Shown here one piece after another: positions 1 to 6,694 of a stretch of DNA of 13,785 nucleotides. The first letter of the stretch is position 1, and each line of letters starts with the position of its first letter. The notes under the pieces were generated by a model, which searched no databases, was not told the DNA's origin, and saw only the letters and a list, made by a program, of their open reading frames with translations. The stretch comes from Chloroflexota bacterium. GTDB taxonomy: Bacteria; Chloroflexota; Dehalococcoidia; JAUQQI01. Made by a program: the position numbers and the translations under genes. The stretch is from contig JAUQQI010000145.1 in assembly GCA_030549955.1 (NCBI GenBank), forward strand, positions 1 through 13,785, given 5' to 3'.

Positions 1-356
1 ATGGGGCGGGCCTCCTGGCCGCCCAGACCGGCCAGATAACGCCGGTCTGGGCTATGGCCGCCATGGCCCTGAGCGTGAGCCTGGTGGTAGCCAGCTCGCT
101 TCTGGCCCGGCTCCTCCCGGCGGTCGACGGCGTGACCCGGCGGGAGCTCGTCCTGCGGGTGCCCGACATCCACTGCCAGGCCTGTGTCGGCCGGATCCGC
201 CGGGCCCTTCGCCGGTTGAACGGGGTGGAGGCGGTGGACGGCGACCCGGCGGCCAGGGTCGTTCGGGTCGTCTACCGCGAAGGGACTGTCGACGCCGGGA
301 CGGTGCGGGCCGCCATCAGGCAGGCCGGATTCAGTCCCGACCAGGAAGTTTTATAA
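1..356 (+). CDS. P1B-type heavy-metal-transporting ATPase, C-terminal end only, with C-terminal HMA domain (partial)
   Basis: The frame is open from the left edge (first whole codon at position 3) to TAA at 354-356, so only the last ~117 residues are present. The first ~35 residues read as the final membrane helix of a metal-exporting P-type ATPase: a PVWAMAAMALSVS stretch resembling the last helix of Cu(I) exporters such as CopA (M-x2-S type). A basic/loop stretch follows, then a heavy-metal-associated (HMA) domain with an intact CxxC metal site (IHCQACVGRI) and the usual LNGV and VVYREG strand segments. In this family HMA domains normally sit at the N terminus; one at the C terminus is less usual. 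The catalytic core lies outside the window, so the metal cannot be fixed. The gene sits 13 bp upstream of a MerR-type regulator on the same strand, consistent with a metal-resistance operon. Confidence 0.8.
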   Translation, partial: GAGLLAAQTGQITPVWAMAAMALSVSLVVASSLLARLLPAVDGVTRRELVLRVPDIHCQACVGRIRRALRRLNGVEAVDGDPAARVVRVVYREGTVDAGTVRAAIRQAGFSPDQEVL

Positions 357-369
357 TGCTGGCGGGACC

Positions 370-792
370 ATGCGGTACGGACTGACCATCGGCGAGCTGG
401 CAGCCAGAACCGGAACCAACCCCCGGACCATCCGCTATTACGAGGCCATCGGCCTCCTCCCGGCACCCCGCCGAACCCCCGCCGGCTACCGCCTTTATGG
501 CCCGGAGGAGGCCAGCCGGCTGGAGTTTATCCGCAAGGCCCGGGCCGTCGGCCTGCGCCTGGCCGAAATCCGCGAGGTGCTGAACCTCCGGGAGGAAGGC
601 CAGGCCCCCTGTGACCACGTCCTCGCCCTCATCGAAGCCAGGGTGGCAGCGGTCGACCGGCAGATCCGGGAACTTCGGGCCCTCCGCCACCAGCTTATGA
701 GCCTGTACCGGAAGGGCCGCCGGACCGCCCGCCTGGGCTGCATCTGCGGCATCATCGAGTCGGCCAGGGTGTCCGTCAGCCCGGGAGAATAA
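370..792 (+). CDS. MerR-family metal-responsive transcriptional regulator
   Basis: A 140-residue protein, the usual length for MerR metal sensors. The N-terminal winged helix-turn-helix is clear: LTIGELAARTGTNPRTIRYYE (residues 5-25), then GLLPAPRRTPAGYRLY and the second helix pair to about residue 70. A long dimerisation helix follows (about 80-115). Candidate metal ligands are Cys81 and His83 (APCDHV) at the start of that helix, and Cys124 and Cys126 (GCICGII) in the C-terminal loop. In the family, Cys rather than Ser at the first position marks sensors of divalent ions (ZntR, PbrR, MerR) rather than the Cu(I) sensor CueR. It probably regulates the ATPase ending 13 bp upstream. The ATG at 370 follows a weak GGCGGGA ribosome site. 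Its last 17 bp overlap the convergent dehydrogenase gene. Confidence 0.9.
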   Translation: MRYGLTIGELAARTGTNPRTIRYYEAIGLLPAPRRTPAGYRLYGPEEASRLEFIRKARAVGLRLAEIREVLNLREEGQAPCDHVLALIEARVAAVDRQIRELRALRHQLMSLYRKGRRTARLGCICGIIESARVSVSPGE

Positions 793-1813
793 CGACCTTC
801 AGCGAATCGGCGGCCTGGCGGACGAGGCGCAGGCCGTCGGCCGTCTGTTCCAGGGGCAGCCGGTGGGTGATGAGCCGGCCGGTGGGAACCCGGCCGGCAG
901 CGATCAGGTCCAGGGCGGGCCCGGTCTCCAGGGGCGTCGCCGAGTATGAAGCAACCAGGGTAATTTCGTCAAAAAAGAGCCGGTGGGGCCGGACTGGCAG
1001 CTCGACGTCCGGGTCCGTGGGCGCATAGAGCAAAATCGTTCCGCCCGCCTCAACCAGGTCAAAGGCGAGTTTTACCCCGGCCGGATTCCCGGTTGCAACA
1101 ATAACCAGGTCGGCCCCCCGGCCCCTATTCCTGGCCCGGACGGCGTCGCCGGGCCCGTCGGGGGGGAAGGCATCGAGGGCCCCCGCCTCGACGGCCGCCC
1201 GGCGCCGGGATTCCACGGGGTCGACCCCGAAGATTCGGCCGACCGGGTAGAGCCGGCCGGCCATTATCAGGAGCAGGCCCGACACGCCGCAGCCGATGAC
1301 GGCCGCCGTATCGTCGGGGAAGACCCTCAGCCTCTCCCAGGCCCTGAGGGCGCAGGCCAGGGGCTCAATCAGGGTCGCCTCCTCGTAAGAGAGGCTTTCG
1401 GGAAGCTTCCAGACGTCCTTTTCGACGTTGGGAGCCGGCACCCGGATGTATTCGGCAAATCCGCCCGGCTCAATCCGGGTCCGGTGGAATTCGGCGCAGA
1501 GGGTGTGGTGGCCCCGCCGGCAGTAATGGCAGGCGAAGCATGGGACGTGGTGGTGGACGAAGACCCGGTCGCCGGGCCGGAACTTCCGGACGCCCGGCCC
1601 GACCGCAACCACGTCCCCGGCCGGCTCGTGCCCGGGCACCAGGGGTGCCCGGCGCTGGAGGTACCAGTCAAGGGTGTCGCTGCCGCAGATGCCGCAGGCC
1701 CGGACCCGGACGAGGACCTCGCCTGGGCCTGGCGACGGAACCGGCATCTCCTCAACCCGAACCTTCCCGGGCCCGTAGTAGCGGGCGACCCGCATCCTCT
1801 CAGGCAGGTTCAT
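776..1813 (-). CDS. Zinc-dependent medium-chain alcohol/polyol dehydrogenase (MDR family), first of a tandem pair
   Basis: A 345-residue, full-length MDR oxidoreductase. The catalytic zinc site is visible as Cys40 (RACGICGSD), His62-Glu63 (PGHEPAG) and Glu150 (EPLACALRA). The structural zinc site is Cys92, Cys95, Cys98 and Cys106 (CFACHYC...C). The Rossmann NAD(P) motif is GCGVSG at 174-179. The subfamily resembles sorbitol/threonine/galactitol-phosphate dehydrogenases, but the substrate cannot be told. ATG at 1811-1813 is one base from the TGA of the upstream dehydrogenase gene, so translation is probably coupled. An internal Met7 (position 1795) fits the usual family N terminus (MRVARYYGPG) and could be the true start. 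It is the last gene of the suf operon strand and converges on the MerR gene with a 17-bp overlap and no visible terminator. Confidence 0.9.
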   Translation of the reverse strand: MNLPERMRVARYYGPGKVRVEEMPVPSPGPGEVLVRVRACGICGSDTLDWYLQRRAPLVPGHEPAGDVVAVGPGVRKFRPGDRVFVHHHVPCFACHYCRRGHHTLCAEFHRTRIEPGGFAEYIRVPAPNVEKDVWKLPESLSYEEATLIEPLACALRAWERLRVFPDDTAAVIGCGVSGLLLIMAGRLYPVGRIFGVDPVESRRRAAVEAGALDAFPPDGPGDAVRARNRGRGADLVIVATGNPAGVKLAFDLVEAGGTILLYAPTDPDVELPVRPHRLFFDEITLVASYSATPLETGPALDLIAAGRVPTGRLITHRLPLEQTADGLRLVRQAADSLKVVILPG

Positions 1814-1814
1814 T

Positions 1815-2825
1815 TCAATCTGCCCAGGGGTCTACGGCGTATTTCAGGCCTTGCCGGGCGGCCATGAGCTTGAAGGCTTCGAGCAGCCGGCTCAGGGGAA
1901 CCTCGCCTGAAATAAAAAGTTCGGCCGGAACCGCCCCACCGGCGATGAGGTCGAGGGCCTGCCGGACGTACGTCGGGTGGTGATGGAAGACGCCCCGGAG
2001 GGTGAGCTCCTGGTAATGGAGCCGGCCGGTGTCAAAACAGGCCCGGGTTCCGGGCGGACAGCCGCCAAAGAAGATAACCAGCCCCCCGGGCCGGACGACC
2101 CGTGCGGCCTCCTCCCAGGCCCCGGGCTGTCCGACGGCCTCGAAGACGACGTCCGGCCCGGGGGCAAACAGCTCGCCGGCCGCGGCGGCCGAACTGGTGG
2201 CTGCCGCCCCGAGCCGGCGGGCGATCCCCAGGCGCTCGGGATGCCGGTCGACGACGGCTACCCGGCCGCCCCGGAGCCGGGCGAGCCGGGCCAGCATCAG
2301 CCCCAGGGCCCCACCCCCCAGAACCAGAACCGTTGTCCCGGGTCCGACTCCGGCCGCGTCGATGGCCCGGAGGGCGCAGGCCAGGGGTTCCACCAGGGCA
2401 GCGTGGGCCGCCGGCAAACCGGGAGGGACCGGATGCAGGTTGAGTTCGACAATCCGGGCCGGGACCCGGGCATACTGGGCGAAGGCCCCGAAGAAAAAGA
2501 CCAGGTTCGTACAGAGGCTGAACTCGGCCCGCCGGCAGTACACGCACTGCCCACACGGGGCCGAGTTCCCGACCGTTACCCGCTGACCGACGGCGATATT
2601 TTTCACCCCCTCGCCGACGGCCACGACCTGTCCGGCAACTTCGTGGCCGAAGGGGGAAGGGAGGGAGCCCAGCGCCGGGTGACTTCCCTGACGGAAGACC
2701 TTCAGGTCGGTCGTGCAGGTCAGGGCCCGCTCGACCCGGAGGATGGCCTCACCAGGCCCCGGCTCGGGCGGCGGGAGGTCCTCCAGCCTGAGGTCGCCGG
2801 GACCGTGCAGCCTGGCGGCAAACAT
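1815..2825 (-). CDS. Zinc-dependent medium-chain alcohol dehydrogenase-like protein (MDR family), second of a tandem pair
   Basis: A 336-residue MDR oxidoreductase. Visible are catalytic Cys37 (ALTCTTD), His61-Glu62 (FGHEVAG), Glu146 in an EPLACALRA motif shared with its downstream neighbour, structural-zinc cysteines 91, 94, 97 and 105 (CGQCVYC...C), and the dinucleotide motif GGGALG (170-175) followed by VVDRHPERL. The catalytic loop has CTTD where the classical enzymes have CGSD, as in some sorbitol-dehydrogenase-like members. The substrate is unknown. The ATG at 2823-2825 lies 25 bp after the sufT-like stop with only a weak ribosome site. No transport, kinase or aldolase gene nearby suggests a pathway. 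The shared active-site layout suggests the pair arose by an old duplication. Confidence 0.88.
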   Translation of the reverse strand: MFAARLHGPGDLRLEDLPPPEPGPGEAILRVERALTCTTDLKVFRQGSHPALGSLPSPFGHEVAGQVVAVGEGVKNIAVGQRVTVGNSAPCGQCVYCRRAEFSLCTNLVFFFGAFAQYARVPARIVELNLHPVPPGLPAAHAALVEPLACALRAIDAAGVGPGTTVLVLGGGALGLMLARLARLRGGRVAVVDRHPERLGIARRLGAAATSSAAAAGELFAPGPDVVFEAVGQPGAWEEAARVVRPGGLVIFFGGCPPGTRACFDTGRLHYQELTLRGVFHHHPTYVRQALDLIAGGAVPAELFISGEVPLSRLLEAFKLMAARQGLKYAVDPWAD

Positions 2826-2850
2826 GGGGGTCGGGCGACAGCGGCTTTGC

Positions 2851-3198
2851 CTACCCGCCGCTCAGGAATCCCTGGACCCCTGTCAGGCCGAGGAGCAGTT
2901 TCACGTCGTCGCTGGCGTGGACCCGGGGGTCCCAGGGCGGGTCGAAGGTCACGTTAATCTTGACGTCGGTGATCTCGGGCAGGTCCAGGACCGTCAGCTT
3001 GCACTGCTCGATGAGGGCCGGCCCGTAGGGGCAGAAGGGGGTAGTAAGGGTCATCGTTATCTCGGCAACGCCGTCGTTGACCTGAATGTCATAAACGAGG
3101 CCGAGCTCGATGACGTTGAACCCGATCTCCGGGTCGTAGACCTGCGAGAGCTGTTCCCGAATACGTTCAATGAGTTCTTCCCTGGTCGGCTCACCCAT
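2851..3198 (-). CDS. sufT: SufT-like metal-sulfur cluster assembly factor (MIP18/DUF59 family)
   Basis: A 115-residue protein of the MIP18/PaaD/SufT family, which aids maturation or transfer of Fe-S clusters to client proteins in the cytosol. Family landmarks are DPEI at 22-25 (YDPEIGFNVIELGLVY) and the conserved reactive Cys in a T-x-T-x4-CP context (MTLTTPFCPYGPAL, Cys56). A V-x-FDPPWDP segment at 83-91 follows, typical of the family. It ends with TAG at 2851-2853. The ATG at 3196-3198 is preceded by GGAGG at 8-base spacing, 21 bp after the sufU stop. Placement at the sufS-sufU end of a suf operon supports the assignment. The cysteine and DPE motif make the family secure; the exact client set is unknown. 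Confidence 0.9.
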   Translation of the reverse strand: MGEPTREELIERIREQLSQVYDPEIGFNVIELGLVYDIQVNDGVAEITMTLTTPFCPYGPALIEQCKLTVLDLPEITDVKINVTFDPPWDPRVHASDDVKLLLGLTGVQGFLSGG

Positions 3199-3219
3199 GT
3201 CGGTTTCCTCCGGTCGGCA

Positions 3220-3681
3220 TTAGTCCGTCACAACCTTGACCTCGCCCCGACCGACCCCGGCCCGGTAGCTGGCCAGGGCATCCTTCAAGGTATTCCAGCT
3301 CAAGATCGCGCACTTGATCCGCACCGGGAACTTCCTGACCCCCTGCAGGGCCTCCAGGTCGCCCAGGTCGGGCCCCGGGTCCCTTTCGCCCAGGAGCATC
3401 CCCCTGACCTCATCGGCCAGGGCCTCGGCCTCGGCCAGGGTCCGGTTTTTGACCGCTTCCGTCAGCATGGAGGCCGATGACTGGCTGATGGAGCAGCCGC
3501 GCCCTTCAAACCGGATGTCGGTGATGCGGTCGTCCGCCACGGTAAGATAGATGTCAACCTCATCGCCGCACAGGGGGTTATAAGCCCCGGCGGTTGCGCT
3601 CGGATTTTCGATCCGGCCCCGGTTTCGAGGATTTTTATAGTGGTCAAGGATTATCTCGCGGTAAAGTTCATCAAGGGACAT
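3220..3681 (-). CDS. sufU: SufU zinc-binding sulfur acceptor / IscU-like protein
   Basis: A 153-residue SufU. The protein begins LDELYREIILDHYKNPRN, the classic SufU/IscU N terminus. The three conserved cysteines are Cys38 (NPLCGDEV), Cys63 (GCSISQSSASM) and Cys124 (RIKCAILSW), with Asp40 as the fourth ligand. The ~20-residue insertion between the second and third cysteines (LLGERDPGPDLGDLEALQGV) is what separates SufU from IscU. In Bacillota SufU binds zinc and accepts persulfide sulfur from SufS rather than acting as the cluster scaffold. The gene overlaps the 3' end of sufS by 11 bp. It stops at TAA (3220-3222). Nothing is missing. Confidence 0.95.
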   Translation of the reverse strand: MSLDELYREIILDHYKNPRNRGRIENPSATAGAYNPLCGDEVDIYLTVADDRITDIRFEGRGCSISQSSASMLTEAVKNRTLAEAEALADEVRGMLLGERDPGPDLGDLEALQGVRKFPVRIKCAILSWNTLKDALASYRAGVGRGEVKVVTD

Positions 3682-4906
3682 GGCTGAAAATCTCTCTCAC
3701 CCGGGCCAGCGCCTGGATGAAGGCGTCGACCTCGGCTTTTGTGTTGTAAATATAGAAGCTGGCCCGGGCCGTGGCCACAACCCCGAGGCGCCGCATCAGC
3801 GGCTTCGCACAGTGGTGACCGGCCCGAATCGCCACCCCCTCTGAGTCTAACACGGTCCCAACATCGTGGGGGTGGACCCCAAGATAATTAAACGAAATGA
3901 TTCCGCCCTGCACTTCGGGGTCCTTCGGCCCGTAAACTTCGAGGCCCTCAATTTCGGCTATTCGTTGGAGGGCATAGGCGAGAAGCTCTTTCTCGTGCCG
4001 GCGGACGTTCTCCATCCCGAGACCTTCAAGGTAATCAATTGCGACCCCGAAGGCAACCGCATCCCCGATATTCGGGGTGCCCGCCTCGAACTTCCAAGGC
4101 ACGTCGTTCCATTCGGAATAGGTCAGGTGGACGTCCCGGATCATGCTGCCGCCGCCCAGGAAGGGGCCCATCCGCTCGAGGAGCTCGAGCTTGCCAAAGA
4201 GGGCGCCAATCCCGGTCGGGCCGCACATCTTGTGGCCCGAAAAGGCCAGAAAATCGGCGCCCAGGTCCTGCACATCGATGGGCATATGGGGGGCGGCCTG
4301 GGCCGCATCAACCACCATAACAGCCCCGACGTCGTGGGCCGCCCGGGCGACCGCCTTGATGGGATTGATGGTCCCGAGGACGTTCGACATCAGGGTCAGG
4401 GCAACAATCCGGGTTCGCCGGGTCAGGAGCCGGTCGAGTTGGGAGAGGTCAAGCCGGTGGTCCTCGGTGATGTCGAGGAACTTCAGTTCGGCGCCGGTCT
4501 CCCGGGCAACGAGCTGCCAGGGCACCAGGTTGCTGTGGTGCTCCATAATTGACAGCAGGATTTCGTCCCCGGGCTTAAGCTCCCGGCGGGCGTAGGCGTA
4601 GGCGACCAGGTTTAGCGCCTCGGTCGTGTTCCGAACGAAGATGACGGAGCGGGAATCGGGGGCATTGATGAACCGCGCGACCTTGGCCCGGGCCCCCTCA
4701 TAGGCTTCGGTCGCCTCCTCGGCCAGGGTATGGACCCCCCGGTGGACGTTGGCATTGTAGTGCTCGTAGTAGTGCTTCAGGGCTTCGATAACAACGCGCG
4801 GCTTCTGGGAAGTCGCGGCGTTGTCCAGATAGACCAGCCGCCTACCGTTCCGAACCGTCCGCCCGAGTATCGGAAAGTCCCGGCGGACAGCCTCGACATC
4901 CAGCAT
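3671..4906 (-). CDS. sufS: SufS cysteine desulfurase
   Basis: A group II cysteine desulfurase: it takes sulfur from L-cysteine, giving alanine and an enzyme persulfide that is passed to SufU. Numbering from the chosen start, PLP-site features are NTTEALNL (93-100), His123 in MEHHSN, Asp200 in VVDAAQAAPH, and the PLP lysine Lys226 in SGHKMCGPTGIG. The catalytic cysteine is Cys366 in RAGHHCAKPLM. Length is 411 residues, normal for SufS. I chose the ATG at 4904-4906 over an in-frame ATG at 4928-4930 because a very strong GGGGGAGG ribosome site sits 6 bases upstream of it and because families usually begin close to this point. It overlaps sufU by 11 bp. It looks fully functional. Confidence 0.96.
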   Translation of the reverse strand: MLDVEAVRRDFPILGRTVRNGRRLVYLDNAATSQKPRVVIEALKHYYEHYNANVHRGVHTLAEEATEAYEGARAKVARFINAPDSRSVIFVRNTTEALNLVAYAYARRELKPGDEILLSIMEHHSNLVPWQLVARETGAELKFLDITEDHRLDLSQLDRLLTRRTRIVALTLMSNVLGTINPIKAVARAAHDVGAVMVVDAAQAAPHMPIDVQDLGADFLAFSGHKMCGPTGIGALFGKLELLERMGPFLGGGSMIRDVHLTYSEWNDVPWKFEAGTPNIGDAVAFGVAIDYLEGLGMENVRRHEKELLAYALQRIAEIEGLEVYGPKDPEVQGGIISFNYLGVHPHDVGTVLDSEGVAIRAGHHCAKPLMRRLGVVATARASFYIYNTKAEVDAFIQALARVREIFSHVP

Positions 4907-4912
4907 CTTTAA

Positions 4913-4920
4913 CCTCCCCC
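4913..4920 (-). promoter_or_regulatory. Ribosome binding site deciding the sufS start
   Basis: On the minus strand this reads GGGGGAGG, six bases before the ATG at 4904-4906. The alternative in-frame ATG at 4928-4930 has only a poor GGGCGG upstream, so the shorter SufS is favoured. Confidence 0.75.
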
Positions 4921-4942
4921 GGACAGGCATCGCCGCCCGTTA

Positions 4943-5263
4943 TCAGGCCGGCGCCACGTAAATTTCGCCGTTCTCCACCGCGACCGGATAAGTTTTGACG
5001 GGGACCACTGCCGGCAGGGCCAGGACCCGGCCCGTCCGGATGTCAAACCGCGACCCGTGCAGGGGACATTCGATGGTCCCGTCGATGATTTCCCCCTCGG
5101 AAAGGTAAGCATGTTCGTGGGTACAGATATCACTTATAGCGTAAAACTCTCCGTCCAGGTTCACAACCGCGACCCGGTCAAAGTCGAGCTCAAAAGCCTT
5201 GACCGTGCCCGGCGGAATCTCCTCGACCCGGGCGACCCTGATAAACTTCGACTCGACGCTCAA
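4943..5263 (-). CDS. Rieske-type [2Fe-2S] ferredoxin (non-heme iron oxygenase ferredoxin-like)
   Basis: A 106-residue soluble Rieske domain protein. The cluster ligands are all present: Cys47 and His49 in ISDICTHEHAYL, and Cys66 and His69 in ECPLHGSRFD. A typical DGEFYAISD strand precedes them and the TGRVLALPA/VPVKTYPV strands follow. It has no signal peptide or membrane helix, so it should be cytosolic and act as an electron carrier. It begins with TTG (5261-5263), which overlaps the sufD TGA; GGAGGT lies 8 bases upstream and supports this start. A Rieske ferredoxin between sufD and sufS recurs in some suf operons of Chloroflexota and Actinomycetota-like bacteria, to my memory; its function there is not established. 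Electron supply for cluster building is an inference. Confidence 0.92.
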   Translation of the reverse strand: MSVESKFIRVARVEEIPPGTVKAFELDFDRVAVVNLDGEFYAISDICTHEHAYLSEGEIIDGTIECPLHGSRFDIRTGRVLALPAVVPVKTYPVAVENGEIYVAPA

Positions 5264-6597
5264 CGCCCTTCACCTCCGTAAACCAGCTTCTCCCGGATGA
5301 AACCGGTGATCCTAGCCCGGACCTGGTCCAGGGGAATCCGGGCGAGCAGGGGCTCAAAGAAGCCCTCAATAATGGTGGCGGTTGCCTCGGCCCGGCTGAG
5401 CCCCCGGCTCATCAGGTAGAAGAGCTGGTCCTCGTCCACCTTCCCGGTCGTTGAGCCGTGGGTGCACCGGACATCGTTGGCTTCGATCTCGAGCATCGGG
5501 ATCGAGTCGGCCCGGGCCCGCCCGCCGAGAAGGAGATTGCGATTCGCCTGGTAGGCGTCCGACTGCTGGGCGCTCGGGAGGACCTGAATGAGGCCCATGT
5601 AGAGGGCATGGGCCCGGTCCCGAAGGGCGCCCTTATAGAGCAGGTCGCTTATGGTGTGGCGGGCCAGGTGGCGCTGGAGGGTGTGGAACGCCAGGTGCTG
5701 GCGGTCCGCCCCCAGGTAGAGGCCGAGCATCTCGCTCTCGGCCCCAACACCCTCCAGGTAGCACTCAATCTCGCTGCGGGCAAGCCGGCCCCCGACCCCG
5801 ATAACCAGGGAATTCAACTTCGCGTCCCGCTCGAGACGCATCCGCTCGGTGCCAAAGTGCCAGACGGTTCGGCCCCAGTTCTGAATTGTCACGTATCGGA
5901 GTTGGGCTCCCTCCTGCAGGAAGAATTCGTGGGCCGAAGAGCTAAAACCTCCCGCTTCGAAGTTCGGCGAGGCGAACTCTTCCAGGTAAGTCACCTGGGC
6001 ACCCCGACCCAGGATTACCAGGGTGTGGGGAAAAGCCCCGACCTCCGGCCGGGTCATCCAGTAAACGCTCCGGAGGGGCACCTCGAGGGTAACCCCGTCC
6101 GGAACAAACAGAAACGACCCGCCCGACCAGAAGGCGCTGTGCAGGGCGATAAACTTGCGCTCATCCGGGAGGATGTTCCGGGTCAGCAGGTAGTCCTTGA
6201 CCAGGTCCGGGAACTCCCGGACGGCCCGGTCGAGGCTGCAGAAAATAATGCCGAGCCTTTCGAATTCCGGCGCAAGGGTCTCATAAACCGAGCCGGAGTC
6301 GACCTGGACCAGCAGCCCCGCCTCCGCCCCGAGCTCGGCCCGCAGGTTAGCCGGAAGCCGCTACGGGTCCGACACCGGACCCGGACCCTCGGCGAACGGG
6401 ACAACCCCCGAAAGGTCGAGGGCGCTGATGTCGGTCCGGCGCCACTCCTCCTCTTTGGAGGGCATCGGCAGGCGCTCCCAGGCAGCCCAGGCCCGGAGAC
6501 GCCGCTGCCGGAGCCAGTCCGGCTCGTTTTTCAGCCAGGAAAGCTCCTCGACAGCCTCACGCGAGAGGGATTCGAGTTTCCGGGACGTTGGTTGCAT
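5260..6597 (-). pseudogene. sufD: sufD, Fe-S cluster assembly scaffold subunit, interrupted by an in-frame TAG at codon 79
   Basis: Starts at ATG 6595-6597 with a GGGGAG site five bases upstream, and would encode 445 residues, normal for SufD. Residues 1-78 give the SufB/SufD N-terminal region (ELSWLKNEPDWLRQRRLRAW, then EEEWRRTDISALDLSGV). Codon 79 is TAG (6361-6363). The same frame then continues without another stop to TGA at 5260-5262, with SufD features: LDRAVREFPDLV, ALHSAFWSGGSFLFVPDGV, the beta-helix core, and [24 protein letters not shown] carrying the conserved His that matches His360 of E. coli SufD. No ATG, GTG or TTG occurs in frame for about 280 bp after the TAG, so re-initiation could give only a truncated C-terminal piece. 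CAG (Gln) to TAG is the simplest origin. SufD normally pairs with SufB over a SufC dimer. Decay, sequence error and stop readthrough all remain possible. Confidence 0.88.
5272..5277 (-). promoter_or_regulatory. Ribosome binding site supporting the TTG start of the Rieske gene
   Basis: Reads GGAGGT on the minus strand, 8 bases before TTG at 5261-5263. It lies inside the last codons of sufD, so translation of the Rieske gene does not strictly depend on sufD being translated to its end. Confidence 0.7.
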
Positions 6598-6633
6598 CGC
6601 TTCTCCCCAGAATCCAACGGTCTTGCAGGTGGC

Positions 6634-6686
6634 GGGCGGGCCCTGGGGCCCGCCCCGGCCGGACTTTCCGGTTGCCGGGCCGGCCG
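6634..6686 (-). repeat. Two adjacent GC-rich hairpins between sufB and sufD
   Basis: The 97-bp gap between sufB and sufD is the only sizeable gap inside the operon. It holds a perfect 10-base inverted repeat (6634-6643 GGGCGGGCCC with 6646-6655 GGGCCCGCCC) and a second 7-base one (6656-6662 CGGCCGG with 6680-6686 CCGGCCG). Neither is followed by a T tract in the direction of transcription, so they do not look like simple terminators. They may act in mRNA processing, stability or partial attenuation between sufB and sufD. Confidence 0.6.
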
Positions 6687-6694
6687 CTTCGGCC

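Noticed and set aside
352..357. TATAAT just before the MerR gene as a promoter
   Set aside because: The -10 match is perfect, but no acceptable -35 box is seen at 16-20 bases upstream, and it overlaps the ATPase stop region. Not enough to call.
1977..2957. A 326-codon plus-strand frame
   Set aside because: Antisense to the second dehydrogenase; low-complexity Gly/Pro/Arg-rich composition typical of shadows in GC-rich DNA.
6361..6363. TAG in sufD as evidence for pyrrolysine coding
   Set aside because: No pyl genes are in the window, the gene is not a methylamine methyltransferase, TAG is used as a stop elsewhere in the operon, and the neighbouring sufC is also broken; decay or error is simpler.
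6634..6655. Intrinsic terminator between sufB and sufD
   Set aside because: The stem is strong but no T tract follows on the minus strand, so it is listed only as a hairpin.
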